A stretch of 64,000 nt of DNA from positions 18,772,148-18,836,147 of the forward strand of contig CM061914.1 of the NCBI GenBank assembly GCA_031002005.1, in the 5' to 3' direction. The first letter of the stretch is position 1, and the number at the start of each line of letters is the position of its first letter. This document shows positions 11,000 through 21,720 of the stretch, in pieces. This DNA is from Vandiemenella viatica (taxonomy: Eukaryota; Arthropoda; Insecta; Orthoptera; Morabidae). Made by a program: the position numbers and the translations under genes. The notes beneath the pieces were generated by a model, which saw nothing but the letters and a program-made list of their open reading frames with translations, was not told where the DNA came from and made no database searches.

Positions 11000-12910
11000 C
11001 AGTGCACCAGTCGACAACTTGTTAATGTAATGCTATGCGTGACGCAATCGGTGGCAGGTTGGAACAGTTTGAGAGAGGCTATATTAGCCTGTTCCAACCA
11101 ACTGTCAACCTCTCCTTCACGTGGTGCACCCTGGCGACTGAAAGATTCCCGGTATAAGGAGTCACCCACTGCTTGCCAACGGCCTTCGAAAGGAGGGCGC
11201 AAGAGTGAGGAGAGGTTCAGGGTACCCTCTTGCCCTTGGGGTTGGAAACGTCCCCTAAAGGTGGATGAATCAGAAATCATCAACGGCATGGGGATGCAGA
11301 AGGCAACGGGAAACCACTGCATCAAAGACCCAAAGGGTATCCCGAGGACACGTAATCCTCTCAAATTACATAATTATATCGTGATGACTTATTCCCGGGT
11401 AAAATATTCCGTAGTTAAATCATCCCCCAATCGGATCTATGGGTGGGGACTATTCAGGGAGGAGTCATCAGAATGGATAGAAATAATCTACGAGTCGGAG
11501 CGCGGAATGTTAGAAGTCTGAATAGGGCAGGTAGGTTAGAAAAATTAAACACTGAAGTTAAATGTCGTCGGGAATTAGTAAGATTAAGTGGAAGGACGCA
11601 CAGGATTTCTGGTCTGGGGAGCACAGAATAATTAACACAAAAGCTGTCAGTGAAGTCACTGGTACAGGATTTGTAATGAGGAAGGAAATGGGTGAGTTAT
11701 TATGAACAGTTTATTGACAGTATTATTTTGATGAGGTTAGAAGTATATATCACAGGAAGAATAGAAAAGATACGTAGAAGAGATAGTAAGTGAAGATAAA
11801 TTTGAGTTTAGGAAAAACCACGGTACAAGGAAGCAATTCTTGCTTTAAGATTAATATTTGAACGGCAGATCAACAAAAGCATAGATACTTTCATCGTGTT
11901 TGTTGATTACAAAAAGCTATTGATAATGTTAGGTGAGACTAAATGTTCAAAGTTTTAAAGACGTCAGGTCTAAAATATCGAGATAAAAAGAATACTTTAT
12001 AATCTATGTAAGAATGAAGTGGCTGTAATAAAAACAGAGAATCATGGGGAGACATGCATCTGTTAAAAAAAAAAAAAAAAAAAGGAGCGAGGCAAGGTTG
12101 TAGTCTACCCCCTTTAATATTCAGCCAATGTACAGAGGTAGCAATAAAGGAAGTGTAAGAAAAATTAGAATGTGGTAAAAGAATTCAAGATAAAAAAATC
12201 AGTACGTTACGATTTGCTGACGACGTTGTCTTGTTAGCACAGCAGGCTGATGATATTGAGAAGTTACTGAATATCATGAACAAAATAGTAGAGAACGATT
12301 TTTCACTAAATATATTCCAAAACAAGACACAAGGGGTGAAATAGTAGATCCCATATCAAAATAGGATAGGATGCGATACAAGAGGTAAGTGAAGTAAAAT
12401 TACAACTGATGGCCGAAGCAAGAATGATGTTAAAAGCAGAATAGCACTAGCAACTTAGAAGAAACTTTTTAAAACTCTACGTAGGGAACACAGCACTTTA
12501 TGGTAGCAAAACATGGACATCAGGAATACCAGAAAGAAGGAAAATTGAACCATTTGAAATGTGGCGCTATAGAAGGGTGCTGAAAATTAACTGGATAAAT
12601 AAAGTACGAAATGAACGAGTTTTGGAAATGATGGGTGAAGAAAGAAGTTTGTGGAAGAAGCTTACAGAAAGAAGAGACAGGCTGGTAGGTCATATTTTGA
12701 AACATGCTTCATCGGTTAATTTGATAGTGGAGGGAACAGTCGAAGGTAAGAACTGTAGAGGAAGACAGAGATTAGAATATATGAAGAAGATAATTGAGGA
12801 GGTGGATTGTAAGGGATATGCAGAGATGAAGAGGTTAGCACAGGATAGGAAGGGATGGAGGATTGCGTCAAACTAGTCGAAAGACTGATAACAGAAAAAA
12901 AATAAAAAAA
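11000..12910 (+). mobile_element. degenerate LINE, near full length
   Basis: Order along the element: a 5' leader at about 11000-11440; the start of an AP-endonuclease-like domain (VRSLNRAGRLEKL, from 11512); reverse transcriptase debris including RFADDVVLLA near 12212-12240, the catalytic ADD box; then a C-terminal stretch in an open frame at 12559-12876 (RRDRLVGHILKH, RGRQRLEYMKKI, DRKGWRIASN). It ends in an A-rich tail. Many stops and shifts, and a shortened middle, show that it is dead. The tail matches 1197-1289. I would place it with the endonuclease-carrying insect LINEs; the clade is uncertain. Confidence 0.8.
12559..12876 (+). pseudogene. LINE ORF2 C-terminal fragment
   Basis: An open frame of 105 codons reads the conserved tail of a LINE polyprotein: a WRYRRVLKINW-type motif, then GHILKH, RGRQRLEYMKK and a final WRIASN. 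It is the longest intact part of the LINE at 11000-12910. Confidence 0.7.
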
Positions 12911-14756
12911 ACATGAAGTCTGCTACCATATGGACAGGATACACAAACCGCTAAGACGGAACTCGTGACCGATAAAAATGAAAAAAAAAGACTAAAGAAA
13001 AAGTTCTCTTGTTGGAAGGAAAATTAGAAGGAAAAAAATGTGAGGACGGTCTGAAATGGTGGCACCTTCATCTTGTTATTCACTAAAAGCAACAAGATGA
13101 GCAAAATGCCTGCTTATTATAACATTCTACACATTTACTACAAGATACAATAAGAATCAGGCTAAGGAAAAAGAAGTTTCGAGGCTGTGGTTTATCTCCT
13201 GACAAACCTAGGCATAAGATTCAAAAAGTATAAAAGACTGCAACCAAGCATGCTTTTTTTACTGGCCATAATACTATTTCCTGAGGTTTCAATTTGTTTC
13301 ATGGTGTGCTTAATCTGCCTGCCTGCAAGTAGTATCTTCCGCATCAGTCGGTGTTTATGTGAGACATGGTGCATTCACTGGGTTCTGCCCTCTCCTTTAT
13401 GGAATAACACACTTGGGGCGCTGTTATTTTTCCCCCTTCTTTTTTCATTGATCGGTGGATCTTCCACAAGGTCGTTCATCCCTCAGTTTTCCTTTACTTT
13501 CCAGGTTGTCTGCCTAAAAAACTGCGGGATTCTTCGATGATATTTAGAGTACCTACGAGATTTATTTCTTCTAGAGTGGAAGTGTTAGTTCTTCTTTCCA
13601 TCCAGTAGGTTCCCATTTCGAACGCAATCGTCATTGTACTTACAGCCAAGATCGCTAGGCTTGCAGAATATGTCTGGACCACTGGAGGCTCGTGGTTGTT
13701 ATACTGGGGAAGGCTGCGAATCTTTTACCCCAACGGTCAAAGTCTCGATGGCGAGAGTCCTACTGAAGCTCGTGTTCCAAATTTTTTCCCCAGTAAATTG
13801 CAAACCGAATTCATATTGCACTTTCAGAGCGCCGTAAAGCTGCAGCTATTCTCAAAAACGAAAATATGACCGACAAGAGTTTAGGCTCAACGCCACAACA
13901 CAATCACAAAAAGAAACTTCCAGATATAAACCGTCTCGTGCAAACCACTTTAGCAACTTAGATAATGATACGTTACGCGCGCTTATTTGATCTAATCGTT
14001 CGACAAATTCTCGGTAGATGGTAAAACTTATATCACCGTATTCTAGTGCACTCTAGCGAAATGTTTACAAACTTAGTGCATGTACTATGGTTGATACAAT
14101 GGTCGACGCCCGAAACATAAAAGTATCTTTTACATTGTCAAAACATAAATATTTAACGACGCATGAACGCATAAATTTGAGATACAGGGATTCAACAACT
14201 CTTCTGATTTCCGTACGTTGTAACTAGCGTTACAAGAAAATCATGATGGGTTGGTACAACTGCCGTACGCTCTACAAGCTGAGCCTACTACAAGCCCATA
14301 AGAGCTATAAGTAGAGTCCGTAAAAGCCACGCCCCTATTTCTACGCTACATGCAATGTAACGATGTTCCAAAGGCGCAGCCTTAAAAATACTACCCGTTT
14401 GAGAAACATTCTTTTATATCAACAGCTCTAAAAATATTGACCGTCAGTGTTTAAACGTGTGTGGAAAATTCTCGAAATGCTTCCTGTTAATTTAAATTCT
14501 GTATTACTCTATTTAAAAACATATTTTAATATATGTTTATGGCGGCTCCGCCTCAGAGCTACTGGTCTGGACAATGTCCAGCAGGCTACGAGGTTCTCAC
14601 AGCGTCTACTGAGACGTATAGTACGCCTAGACGCGTAAGCAATATTATAATATAAGCTGGCAGGATTTCTGGAACAACAATCCATACAGTACTGTGTTTT
14701 CGCTTCTAACTCAATGATTATCAAGTTTTTTTGCGCCGCGAGTTTCGACAGTTTTA
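12911..14756. other. no recognised gene
   Basis: Open frames at 13187-13540 (plus) and 13494-13682 (minus) have no motif I recognise. The sequence may be decayed transposon. Confidence 0.35.
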
Positions 14757-14832
14757 TGTCTGGAAGCGCTGACGATACGCTTATACTGGATGGGAACTCG
14801 ACTCTAGATGACGATGTTCCGCGGGGAGGCGG
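14757..14832 (+). CDS. candidate orphan first coding exon (hypothetical)
   Basis: From an ATG at 14757 the frame reads MSGSADDTLILDGNSTLDDD and ends at a strong-looking donor (AGGCG then GTGAGT, at 14832/14833). The acidic, Ser/Asp-rich start, the GC-rich surroundings (14740-14990) and the donor are what a short first exon looks like. I see no partner exon and no known protein match, and it sits just left of a Tc1 fold-back element. It may be chance. Confidence 0.2.
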
Positions 14833-14999
14833 TGAGTCACAGGCGGAGCAGCAGCCAATTAGGGCGACGGGCCACCCGGAACGCGAGCAGGCGAGGGGTC
14901 GCTGCCCTGGAGCTTCCCATGCCAGCAGACACAAGGTGGAGCGCCTGCTACGGGAACAACAGCGTCAACACTCACACGCAAACAGTTAACCACTCTGAT

Positions 15000-15767
15000 C
15001 AGCCAGGACATTATGGCCACCTGCTTATTAGTGTGTTGGTCCGTGTTTGGAGCGCATTACAGCAGTGATTCGACGTGGCATGGATTCGAAAAGTCCTTGT
15101 TAGGTTTCGGAGTTGTCTGGCACCAGATGTCTCCACACAGGTCACGCAATTCCCTTAAATTACGGGCCGGCGGTTTGTGGGCGCGGCTCCTGCGAACGAG
15201 CATCTCGGAAACGGCGAGGCTGGTCGGCTGTTCACGTGCTACTGTATTGAGCATCCATGCAGAGTGGCTGGACGACGGTGAAACCACGACTGGGCGACAA
15301 GGTGGTGGACGTCCACGCCTCATCACAGAACGTGGAGGTCAGAGGCTTGCCCGCTCTGTAAAGCGGGATAGGCGGCGATCTGTGGCAGATCTGATAGCAG
15401 AGTACAATGCTGGTGAAGGCACAAGTGTTACGGACGTTCTGTGACGAGGCGTGGACGTCCACCACATTGTCGCCCAGTCGTGGTTTCACCGTCGTTCGAC
15501 AACTCTGCAAAGATGCTCACTACAGTAGCACGCAAACAGCCGACCAGCCTCGCCGTTTCCGAGATGCTCGTTCCCAAACCCCGCGCCCACAAACCGCCGG
15601 TCCGTGATTTAAGGGAATTTCGTGAACTGTGCGTAGACATCTGGTGCCAGACAACTCCGAAACCTAAGAAGGACTTTTCGAATCCATGCCACGAGAAATC
15701 GCTGCTGTATTACGCTCTGAAGATGGACCAACACACTAATAAGCAGGTGGTCATAAGGTTACGGCTG
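15000..15767. mobile_element. Tc1-type fold-back element
   Basis: Two 333-base arms (15000-15332 and 15435-15767) are imperfect reverse complements around a 102-base spacer. The outer ends carry the Tc1-like terminal sequence beginning CAGCCAGGACATTATGG. Each arm also encodes the same N-terminal transposase helix-turn-helix segment (SETARLVGC), so the arms are a head-to-head duplication of a Tc1 5' end. Confidence 0.85.
15013..15444 (+). pseudogene. Tc1 transposase N-terminal fragment
   Basis: The frame carries a helix-turn-helix (SETARLVGCSRATVLSIHAE), then TGRQGGGRPRLITERGG, an AT-hook-like GRPR segment, and RRRSVADLIAEYNAGEG, as in the DNA-binding half of Tc1 transposases. The catalytic DDE domain is absent: after 15434 the sequence turns back into the inverted arm. 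A mirror frame of the same segment lies at 15428-15640 on the minus strand. Confidence 0.75.
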
Positions 15768-16454
15768 TTTAGTCTACACTGGGAATGCTAAACTACCCCA
15801 CTTGATCTTCCCAGATGTTCTAAATGATGGAGGGAAAGGAATTCATAGGAGAATAATACAGGTATATACACTGGCCGCTACGCAATATGATTACTGTCCA
15901 TATGACAAGATAGATTTACTGTCACTAATTACAACGTCACATTATCCTAAATCTTAGATCCATAGGAAAACGTAACGACTGCTGCAGGGAGTTAAATATT
16001 CGCTGAGATCTCAGAAAAACAGCGGTGAAACTAAAGTCTGAAGAGGATGGTTTACAAAGACCAGGAAATAAATGATCCGTGGGGTTATGGATCATCATAC
16101 TCGAATCCGCGTGGAAACCATGAAACCATAGACTAGGATCGCCGGCTAGAGGATCGAAGCCGCATTCGCTAGTTCACCAGACTCGGCCAAAACGAAAAAG
16201 AAATCAGTCAAACACTTTCGTACTGTTTAGATTTACAAACATAGTTCTTGACATGAAAAAATGTTTAATGCGATTTGTTGAAATATGGGGAAAACAGCTT
16301 ACTAGTAATGAAATTAGGACCGAAAATAAAATGTATATTAGCGAAAGTCAAGACTATTCAATTCTGTAAAGCATGAGCAGTTTACTGGGTGAAGCTACCA
16401 GAGATATTCATTAAACAGTATGAGGTTTTCTCGACATATAGTCTTCCTGAACAT
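15768..16454. other. no recognised gene
   Basis: AT-rich DNA without a recognisable exon. A tRNA-like remnant (GGATCGAAGCC, 16150-16166) may be SINE debris. Confidence 0.3.
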
Positions 16455-16585
16455 GTGATGTGCAGGGCAGCTGGGACAATAGGCAACCGTCGCAGTCTGT
16501 AAGCGGAAACATGGAGATAGCTCGAACCCTCGCCTACCAGAGCGCAAGCCATGCATAATTCATGAGCCCATTAACCACGGCATGC
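16455..16585 (-). mobile_element. tRNA-derived SINE head, third type
   Basis: On the minus strand GTGGTTAATGGGC and GGGTTCGAGCT occupy A-box-like and B-box positions about 40 bases apart. It is an old copy without a clear tail. Confidence 0.4.
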
Positions 16586-17067
16586 CTCGACTCCACGTTT
16601 AATTAAGTTACCGAATGCGAAGCAACGAGTTTTATTATCATTTAATAGACTGCTCATTCAATTTGGCTGACGAGAACGCCCTCCTCACGGAGAATATAGT
16701 TGTTTATATTCCCCGTAGCCATCAATAAGCCCGCTGCAGCTGTAACTCCCCGCAGGCGCGCTACGCCATGTTTGGTCGGGGGTAAATCTGTGAGTTGGTG
16801 ACGTCACGTCACAAGATGCCACCTGTTGCGCGTGTATTGGCGTTGGACGCTTTACGCAAAATCTTTATACAAAGACACAGTTTTTATCAGATTTTGATGG
16901 AACTTTACATACATATACTTTAAAACGAATAGAAAAATACTGTTTACGTTTCATTTAGAGAAACCTAAATCCCCTCCTCACTCTAATTTCTGTTACCATT
17001 GTTCATACAGATCCACAATCTTTATCCGATTTTGATAGCAGTTAGCATACATACACTTCGAAACAAG
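16586..17067. other. AT-rich spacer with two similar 65-base stretches
   Basis: Around 16860-16925 and 17015-17064 the same motif order recurs (ATCTTTAT, then GATTTTGAT, then CATACATA and CTT-GAAAC), as in 3' ends of old LINEs. No gene is seen. Confidence 0.35.
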
Positions 17068-17250
17068 GCGGTCTGGTAGCTCAGCGGTTAAGACGCTCAC
17101 TTCCGAAAGTTCTCCCTCTGGTCGCGGGTTCGAATCCCGTGGTGAGTAGGTATTTTTAGGAGTTGTATTTGACTATGTGAGCTATGTGGTCCTGATTCCA
17201 CGTTAAACTGCAGGCCTCTGAAGAAAGGAATTGGCCTTCTAGCATCTGAC
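17068..17250 (+). mobile_element. tRNA-derived SINE, family 2
   Basis: TGGTAGCTCAGCGGTTAAG (A box) and CGGGTTCGAATCCCG (B box within a good T-arm) give a convincing tRNA head. It is not a working tRNA, since the acceptor ends do not pair. The body has GATTCCACGTTAAACTG and GAAAGGAATTGGCC, shared with 4440-4632. Confidence 0.75.
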
Positions 17251-17421
17251 ACAATAGCATGGTACATCTCCTTCGCGAAGAGTCGACGAACCGACGGTTT
17301 GGGGACTAAGATTTTTAGTTTTTGAAGTAAAAATTTCTTTAGGCTGGATGGGCGATTTTTGAATGGGTAAAATCTTATGAGTTCGCATCACCGACATGCT
17401 AATGTTAACAGTGTATCTGTA

Positions 17422-17640
17422 GCGGTCTGGTGGCTCAGTGGTTAAGGTGTCTGACTGGCGAACTGAAAGTCCCCGGTTCGAATCTCTGTCTCGGCGGGGA
17501 TTTTCATAGACTATTAACCCGACGTCCACCTCTGGCATAGCTTGCTGTGTACTTAGAAGTACGCCAGAACGCTTCCGTGGTTCAAATAGCACGTTAAATT
17601 GTAGGTCCCCTGTACTTGGTAGCATTGCCGGGTTCAGATT
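17422..17640 (+). mobile_element. tRNA-derived SINE, family 2
   Basis: GGTGGCTCAGTGGTTAAGG and CCGGTTCGAATCTC form the tRNA head. The body carries GCACGTTAAATTGTAGG, a diverged version of the family 2 body. It lies in the same orientation as the copy 350 bases to the left. Confidence 0.7.
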
Positions 17641-18237
17641 AAGGTGGCTAAGACAGGGCCAATAGAAACCCTGAAACCAGGTCGTTACGTCCACACGAAT
17701 TTTTTATATTTAACCTCCGCAATAGATGATGCAATGAGTATTTCTTACTGGCTTAGGAGTTATCTTACTAGCATGGTAAAACATATTTCTAGTTGTTGGA
17801 TAGTGTTTTTGCCATGGATTTTAAAATTAAAAATTCTGTAATTTTTATAATTATTTTAGAATTATGTGTTGAATTTTGAAAATGTTGTTGGTTACTAATG
17901 AAAAATTACTGTTAATTAGCTCATATTATAGAAATTTTCGATTGAAAAATTTGCAAAACAAAAGCTTTAAATTTTGCAATTCAACCTAAACATGAAATTT
18001 AACTTTTATTTCAAATTTAGGTTTATTAGCATATACTATAGAAATCTCAGGTTGGAAATATGTATATTGAAGTGGCAGAATGATTGATTTTAATTTTTGA
18101 TACTATAATTGATCTGAAAATCCATAAAGAACACTGTTATTCCATAGTTTTAAGTTTTAACTTTTGTTGTCAGTACTTGTGAGATGTTTTACTGCCTGTC
18201 CTAACTACTACTCTAATCACTGATCATGGTGGGATTT
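17641..18237. other. AT-rich spacer, no recognised gene
   Basis: Very AT-rich with repeated TTGAAAATT-like words; no exon, promoter or named repeat recognised. Confidence 0.35.
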
Positions 18238-18297
18238 CCCCAGACTCCCCCACCCCTCCCCTTATTTCACCTCACGTAATTAATGGACGCCCCCTAG
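18238..18297. mobile_element. MITE end fragment (same family as 8460-8614)
   Basis: CACCTCACGTAATTAATGGA followed by CGCCCCCT is the family's right end, preceded by its C-rich interior. The left end is not evident. Confidence 0.55.
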
Positions 18298-19710
18298 TGA
18301 GTGAATCCGTCGTTTCTCTCGACGCGCGGTTCTTAAGAAGCTACCTGTATTCGCCGGGGTGCGTGCAACATCTTTGGATTTAGAGCAAATTTCTCTACCC
18401 TCTCATGTTATTCGAATCGATTATGAAAATACAAGACGGCATTCCGAAATAGTGGGAATGTTTTGCATTAAATGTTCACAAACTGACAAAAAGATTTATT
18501 TCTCCTTTAAGTATCACTGAATTTGTAGAATGTTTAGTATCGATTATTACTTGTTTTGCGAAGGCCGTGTAACATATCCATTCACAATGAACTAGGCACA
18601 AGCAATCATTGGGGGGTGAACATCGTCCTCTTCAGACGCTGTTCTCGTGTAGGCTATATAAGTATCATAATCTGGGTATTATAGTCGCTAAGTAATAAAC
18701 TCTCAAAATAATGGCCGGGTTTCGTGAAAAAACCAGCCAGCTGAACTATTTCACGCCGTGCGAGCGGGACTCTTGTCTCCGAGTTATACTTCGCGGTGCA
18801 AAACTTTTTAACACGCCGGGACAAGGTCCAAATAACAGATGCGGCTGCTTCATTTCTACCCCTAAGGCTACGGTCACAGTGCAAGCGAATTCGCGCGAAC
18901 CAAGTCCCCGAAGAAGCGGTTTATTTCACTTTTCACGCGATTCAAAGCGATTGTATTTAGCAGTCTAGTGAAATTTAACAGTAGATCACACTCGACTGGT
19001 GAAAATTTAAGAATATGGATACTGAAGAACAATTTTGTTTAGCTGAAAACCCATTTATGAAACTCTTTCTATTTGAAAAGAGAAAGATGCAATTTTTCGC
19101 TTTTACTGTAACCGCCTGCCTTTGTTTGTATGGGTTTGTTTATTTGGGCGAACCGGGGCGATTTTGCGGCAAAATCACGTTGTGCGCTCCAACTGATATT
19201 CGGAAAGCGAAGAAGAGAGCTAGTGATCGTGAGACTACGACCGACAGGACGTGAGCGCTCGTGCAGTGAACTGGAGTGGTCGCGGGCGCTCGACTGAGTC
19301 GGCCTTGAAGACTGGGCGGGGCGAGCGGGCGGCCTGGCCACTAGGCGCACAGTGTAGCGAACTACACAACCGTCAAAACAACGCGTCGCTGGTGCAGTGG
19401 ACCTCCAGGCGAACCACTTCAGTGTCAAATACAACCACTAACCAGAAAGTTATTAACTTTGTTTAGTAATCCAAAGATTGTTTGACACAGTTTCACGCTA
19501 AGACTCAGCGACTTGTCCTATATTTCCTGTCAATATTACTGTCTTGGATTTACGATTTACTTATTTAACGACAGGATAAAATGGCCTGCTAAAATGGGAG
19601 AACTATTCAATCCCCAAAAAACCTTAATTAATATTGCGGACCATCTACATTATTTGCAAGGATATTATATGCATTAATTTCTGCCACTATGTCGAAGCAT
19701 TACTGGTACT
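18298..19710. other. CpG-rich patch, no assignable gene
   Basis: The stretch at 18860-19420 is rich in CG dinucleotides. A CTACGGTCACAGTGCAAGCG motif at 18870 and its rough inverse (GAGCGCACAACGTGA on the minus strand, about 19175-19190) hint at an old DNA transposon of about 320 bases. No coding frame is supported. Confidence 0.35.
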
Positions 19711-19905
19711 GAGCATGGGGTGCGGAAACGGTGTGAGCTTAAAATCGGGAGGCTTCAGGTTAGAATCCCCATCCGGTCATACAGATTTCGGTTTTCCACG
19801 AGTTCTGTAAATGATTCCGTAAATGAACGCCAGGACGCTTCCTACAAGGAGAATTCCTTCCCGTTCCTTGCCTGCAGAACAAGACGAAGAATTTATCCGA
19901 TTACT
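19711..19905 (+). mobile_element. old SINE, family 1
   Basis: A diverged head (CAGGTTAGAATCCCCATCC as B box) is followed by ATTTCGGTTTTCCACG and GAATTCCTTCCCGTTCCTTG, the family 1 body with many changes. Confidence 0.6.
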
Positions 19906-20004
19906 TACCGACAGTTAATATCAAGATGTGGACAGCGAAAAAATCAACAAAATAGAAAGGAAAGTATGGAGTCTTAACAAGTTATATGATGATCAATTAT
20001 AGGA

Positions 20005-20875
20005 GACTAGCTCGTACCCGCGACTTCGTACGCGTGGATTAAGAATTTTTTGCGAGAATTAAATATAGAAAGTTGTTGGTAACGAAGGATTGATCCCAAA
20101 CAATATCGAGTCGGAATAATATGACAGGAAAGCTAACACTATATCATTGTACCGTCGAACCTACTCTTGAAGAGAATCAAATTCCAACATATTTCTGTCA
20201 CCATTCGATAAGGTCTCAAAATTTCGTGACTACAACTGTTAATCATACTGGAAAAAATATCCTGCACCCTTCATACAGATTTCCTTATAAAATTCCATCA
20301 CAAAGATATAGCCATTTAGTCGTCAAAACGTAACAAAAAGACAGAGACTTACTTCCGTATTTATAATAATATTACTGTGGTTCACACTCACACACTGACT
20401 GCGAACAACACCTGAGGGATCATTATAACGTAAAAAAGCGTACACCTACAGCATTGCAAGACTACCTACGATTTGCCTCGCATTACACCCCTAACTTTCT
20501 AATATCTACAGTTTAACATTCAATCCGAATAACCTACGGTCCAGGCCAATTTTTTAAAATCTTAGCCTCCATGGAGATTTGAACCGGAGACCACGACATT
20601 TGCAAGCAAGCGCTTTAACCACTGAGCTGCCAGTGCACTACACGGAAAGACGGTACGGAGACGTCCATATCCAACGTGTCTGTCTATCGCCGTATTTCGA
20701 AGTTATGAGACAACATGTGTTATTTATATAGATAATTTTTCAACCAAATGTAAACAGTATTTTTCTCCTTGTTTCAAAGGATAAGTGTGCAAAGTTTCAT
20801 CGAGATCGGATGAAACCTGTGGATTTGCATGAAGAACAAACAAAGAAACATACATTCATTTTTATATATAAAGAT
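20005..20875 (+). mobile_element. LINE- or Helitron-like interspersed repeat, non-coding
   Basis: It starts CTAGCTCGTACCCGCGACTT and ends GCAAAGTTTCATCGAGATCG, then ACATACATTCATTTTTATAT. These are edge motifs of a repeat widespread in insects, and I do not remember its class with certainty. It is split by a SINE (20510-20640). Confidence 0.5.
20510..20640 (-). mobile_element. tRNA-derived SINE, family 2, partial
   Basis: On the minus strand CAGCTCAGTGGTTAAAGCG (A box) and CGGTTCAAATCTC (B box) are followed by a TGAATGTTAAACTGTAG body segment. Confidence 0.6.
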
Positions 20876-21189
20876 TTGTGCACATACATCAAGGTTAAGA
20901 ATGCGCGTCCAGTGCTTTTGACTTATAGTTATTTTTGGTAACGCATAGACTAACATTTGATTGCATGTGATAAAAAATGTAACATTTTTTGATAAATAAA
21001 TAAATATTTAAAAAAATATTGTCGTGAGCTGGCAGGAGGTTCAATTCAGTTTCCACGGCAATGTAACTGGCTACTGCCAACTGGTGGGCCTTTCTCGTCG
21101 GTTACAGACTCCGCACGCTTCTTGAACAAGACAACGAAAGGCAGCAGACGGCCAGTAAACTGCTTTAAAGCTTTTGATCGGTAGTTTGT

Positions 21190-21720
21190 CGTCTTTGATG
21201 TTTTATTATTATTATTTCTCGTGTCCAGGACATAACATTACAAGTTGAAAAAAACAAGTAACATTAATTAATTAAAATCAAACTATAGGACACGATTAAA
21301 TGGAATGTGACCAGAATTCCGCACTCTTGATGGCCTTCTCGTTTGCCCTATAAAGGTCGTCGATATTGCAGGTTTCAGGGAGATTCCTGCATATCAGAAG
21401 ATGTTGTGGGTTCTGAAGCTCACCACATTCACACAGATCGTTGTCAGTAGTGTAACCCCATTTTTTAATATTATATCTGCATTGGGACACTTCAGTTCTT
21501 AATCTGTTTAGAGCCTTCCATATAGCTGGTTACACCCCGCTGCCGGTGCCTCTTTGATGTTCCTCCACTGTTCTTCAGGCAACGAATTTCGCCATAGTTC
21601 AAGACGGCGTGCTCCAGAGGAAGATGTTATGGCTGTAGTTGAGTCTTTGATGTTAGAAGAGTGGTAGTGGAGGCTTAAGGATTCCCAGAGGAATTTTGCA
21701 GTGACTCACTTAAAACACCC
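21190..21720 (-). mobile_element. LINE 3' end with AAT-repeat tail
   Basis: The minus strand carries the end of a LINE ORF2 (21490-21296), a 3' untranslated stretch, and a terminal AATAATAATAA repeat near 21207. Upstream coding debris continues to about 21720. Confidence 0.65.
21296..21490 (-). pseudogene. LINE ORF2 C-terminal fragment (CCHC-like end)
   Basis: The frame reads SQCRYNIKKWG, DLCECGELQNPQHLL and ANEKAIKSAEFW, the cysteine/histidine-containing end typical of Jockey- and R1-like ORF2 proteins. Only the last 64 residues remain in frame. Confidence 0.7.

Noticed and set aside
17068..17155. Possible functional tRNA gene
   Set aside because: A and B boxes and the T-arm are good, but the acceptor strands do not pair and the sequence continues into a repeated body found elsewhere, so it is a SINE head.
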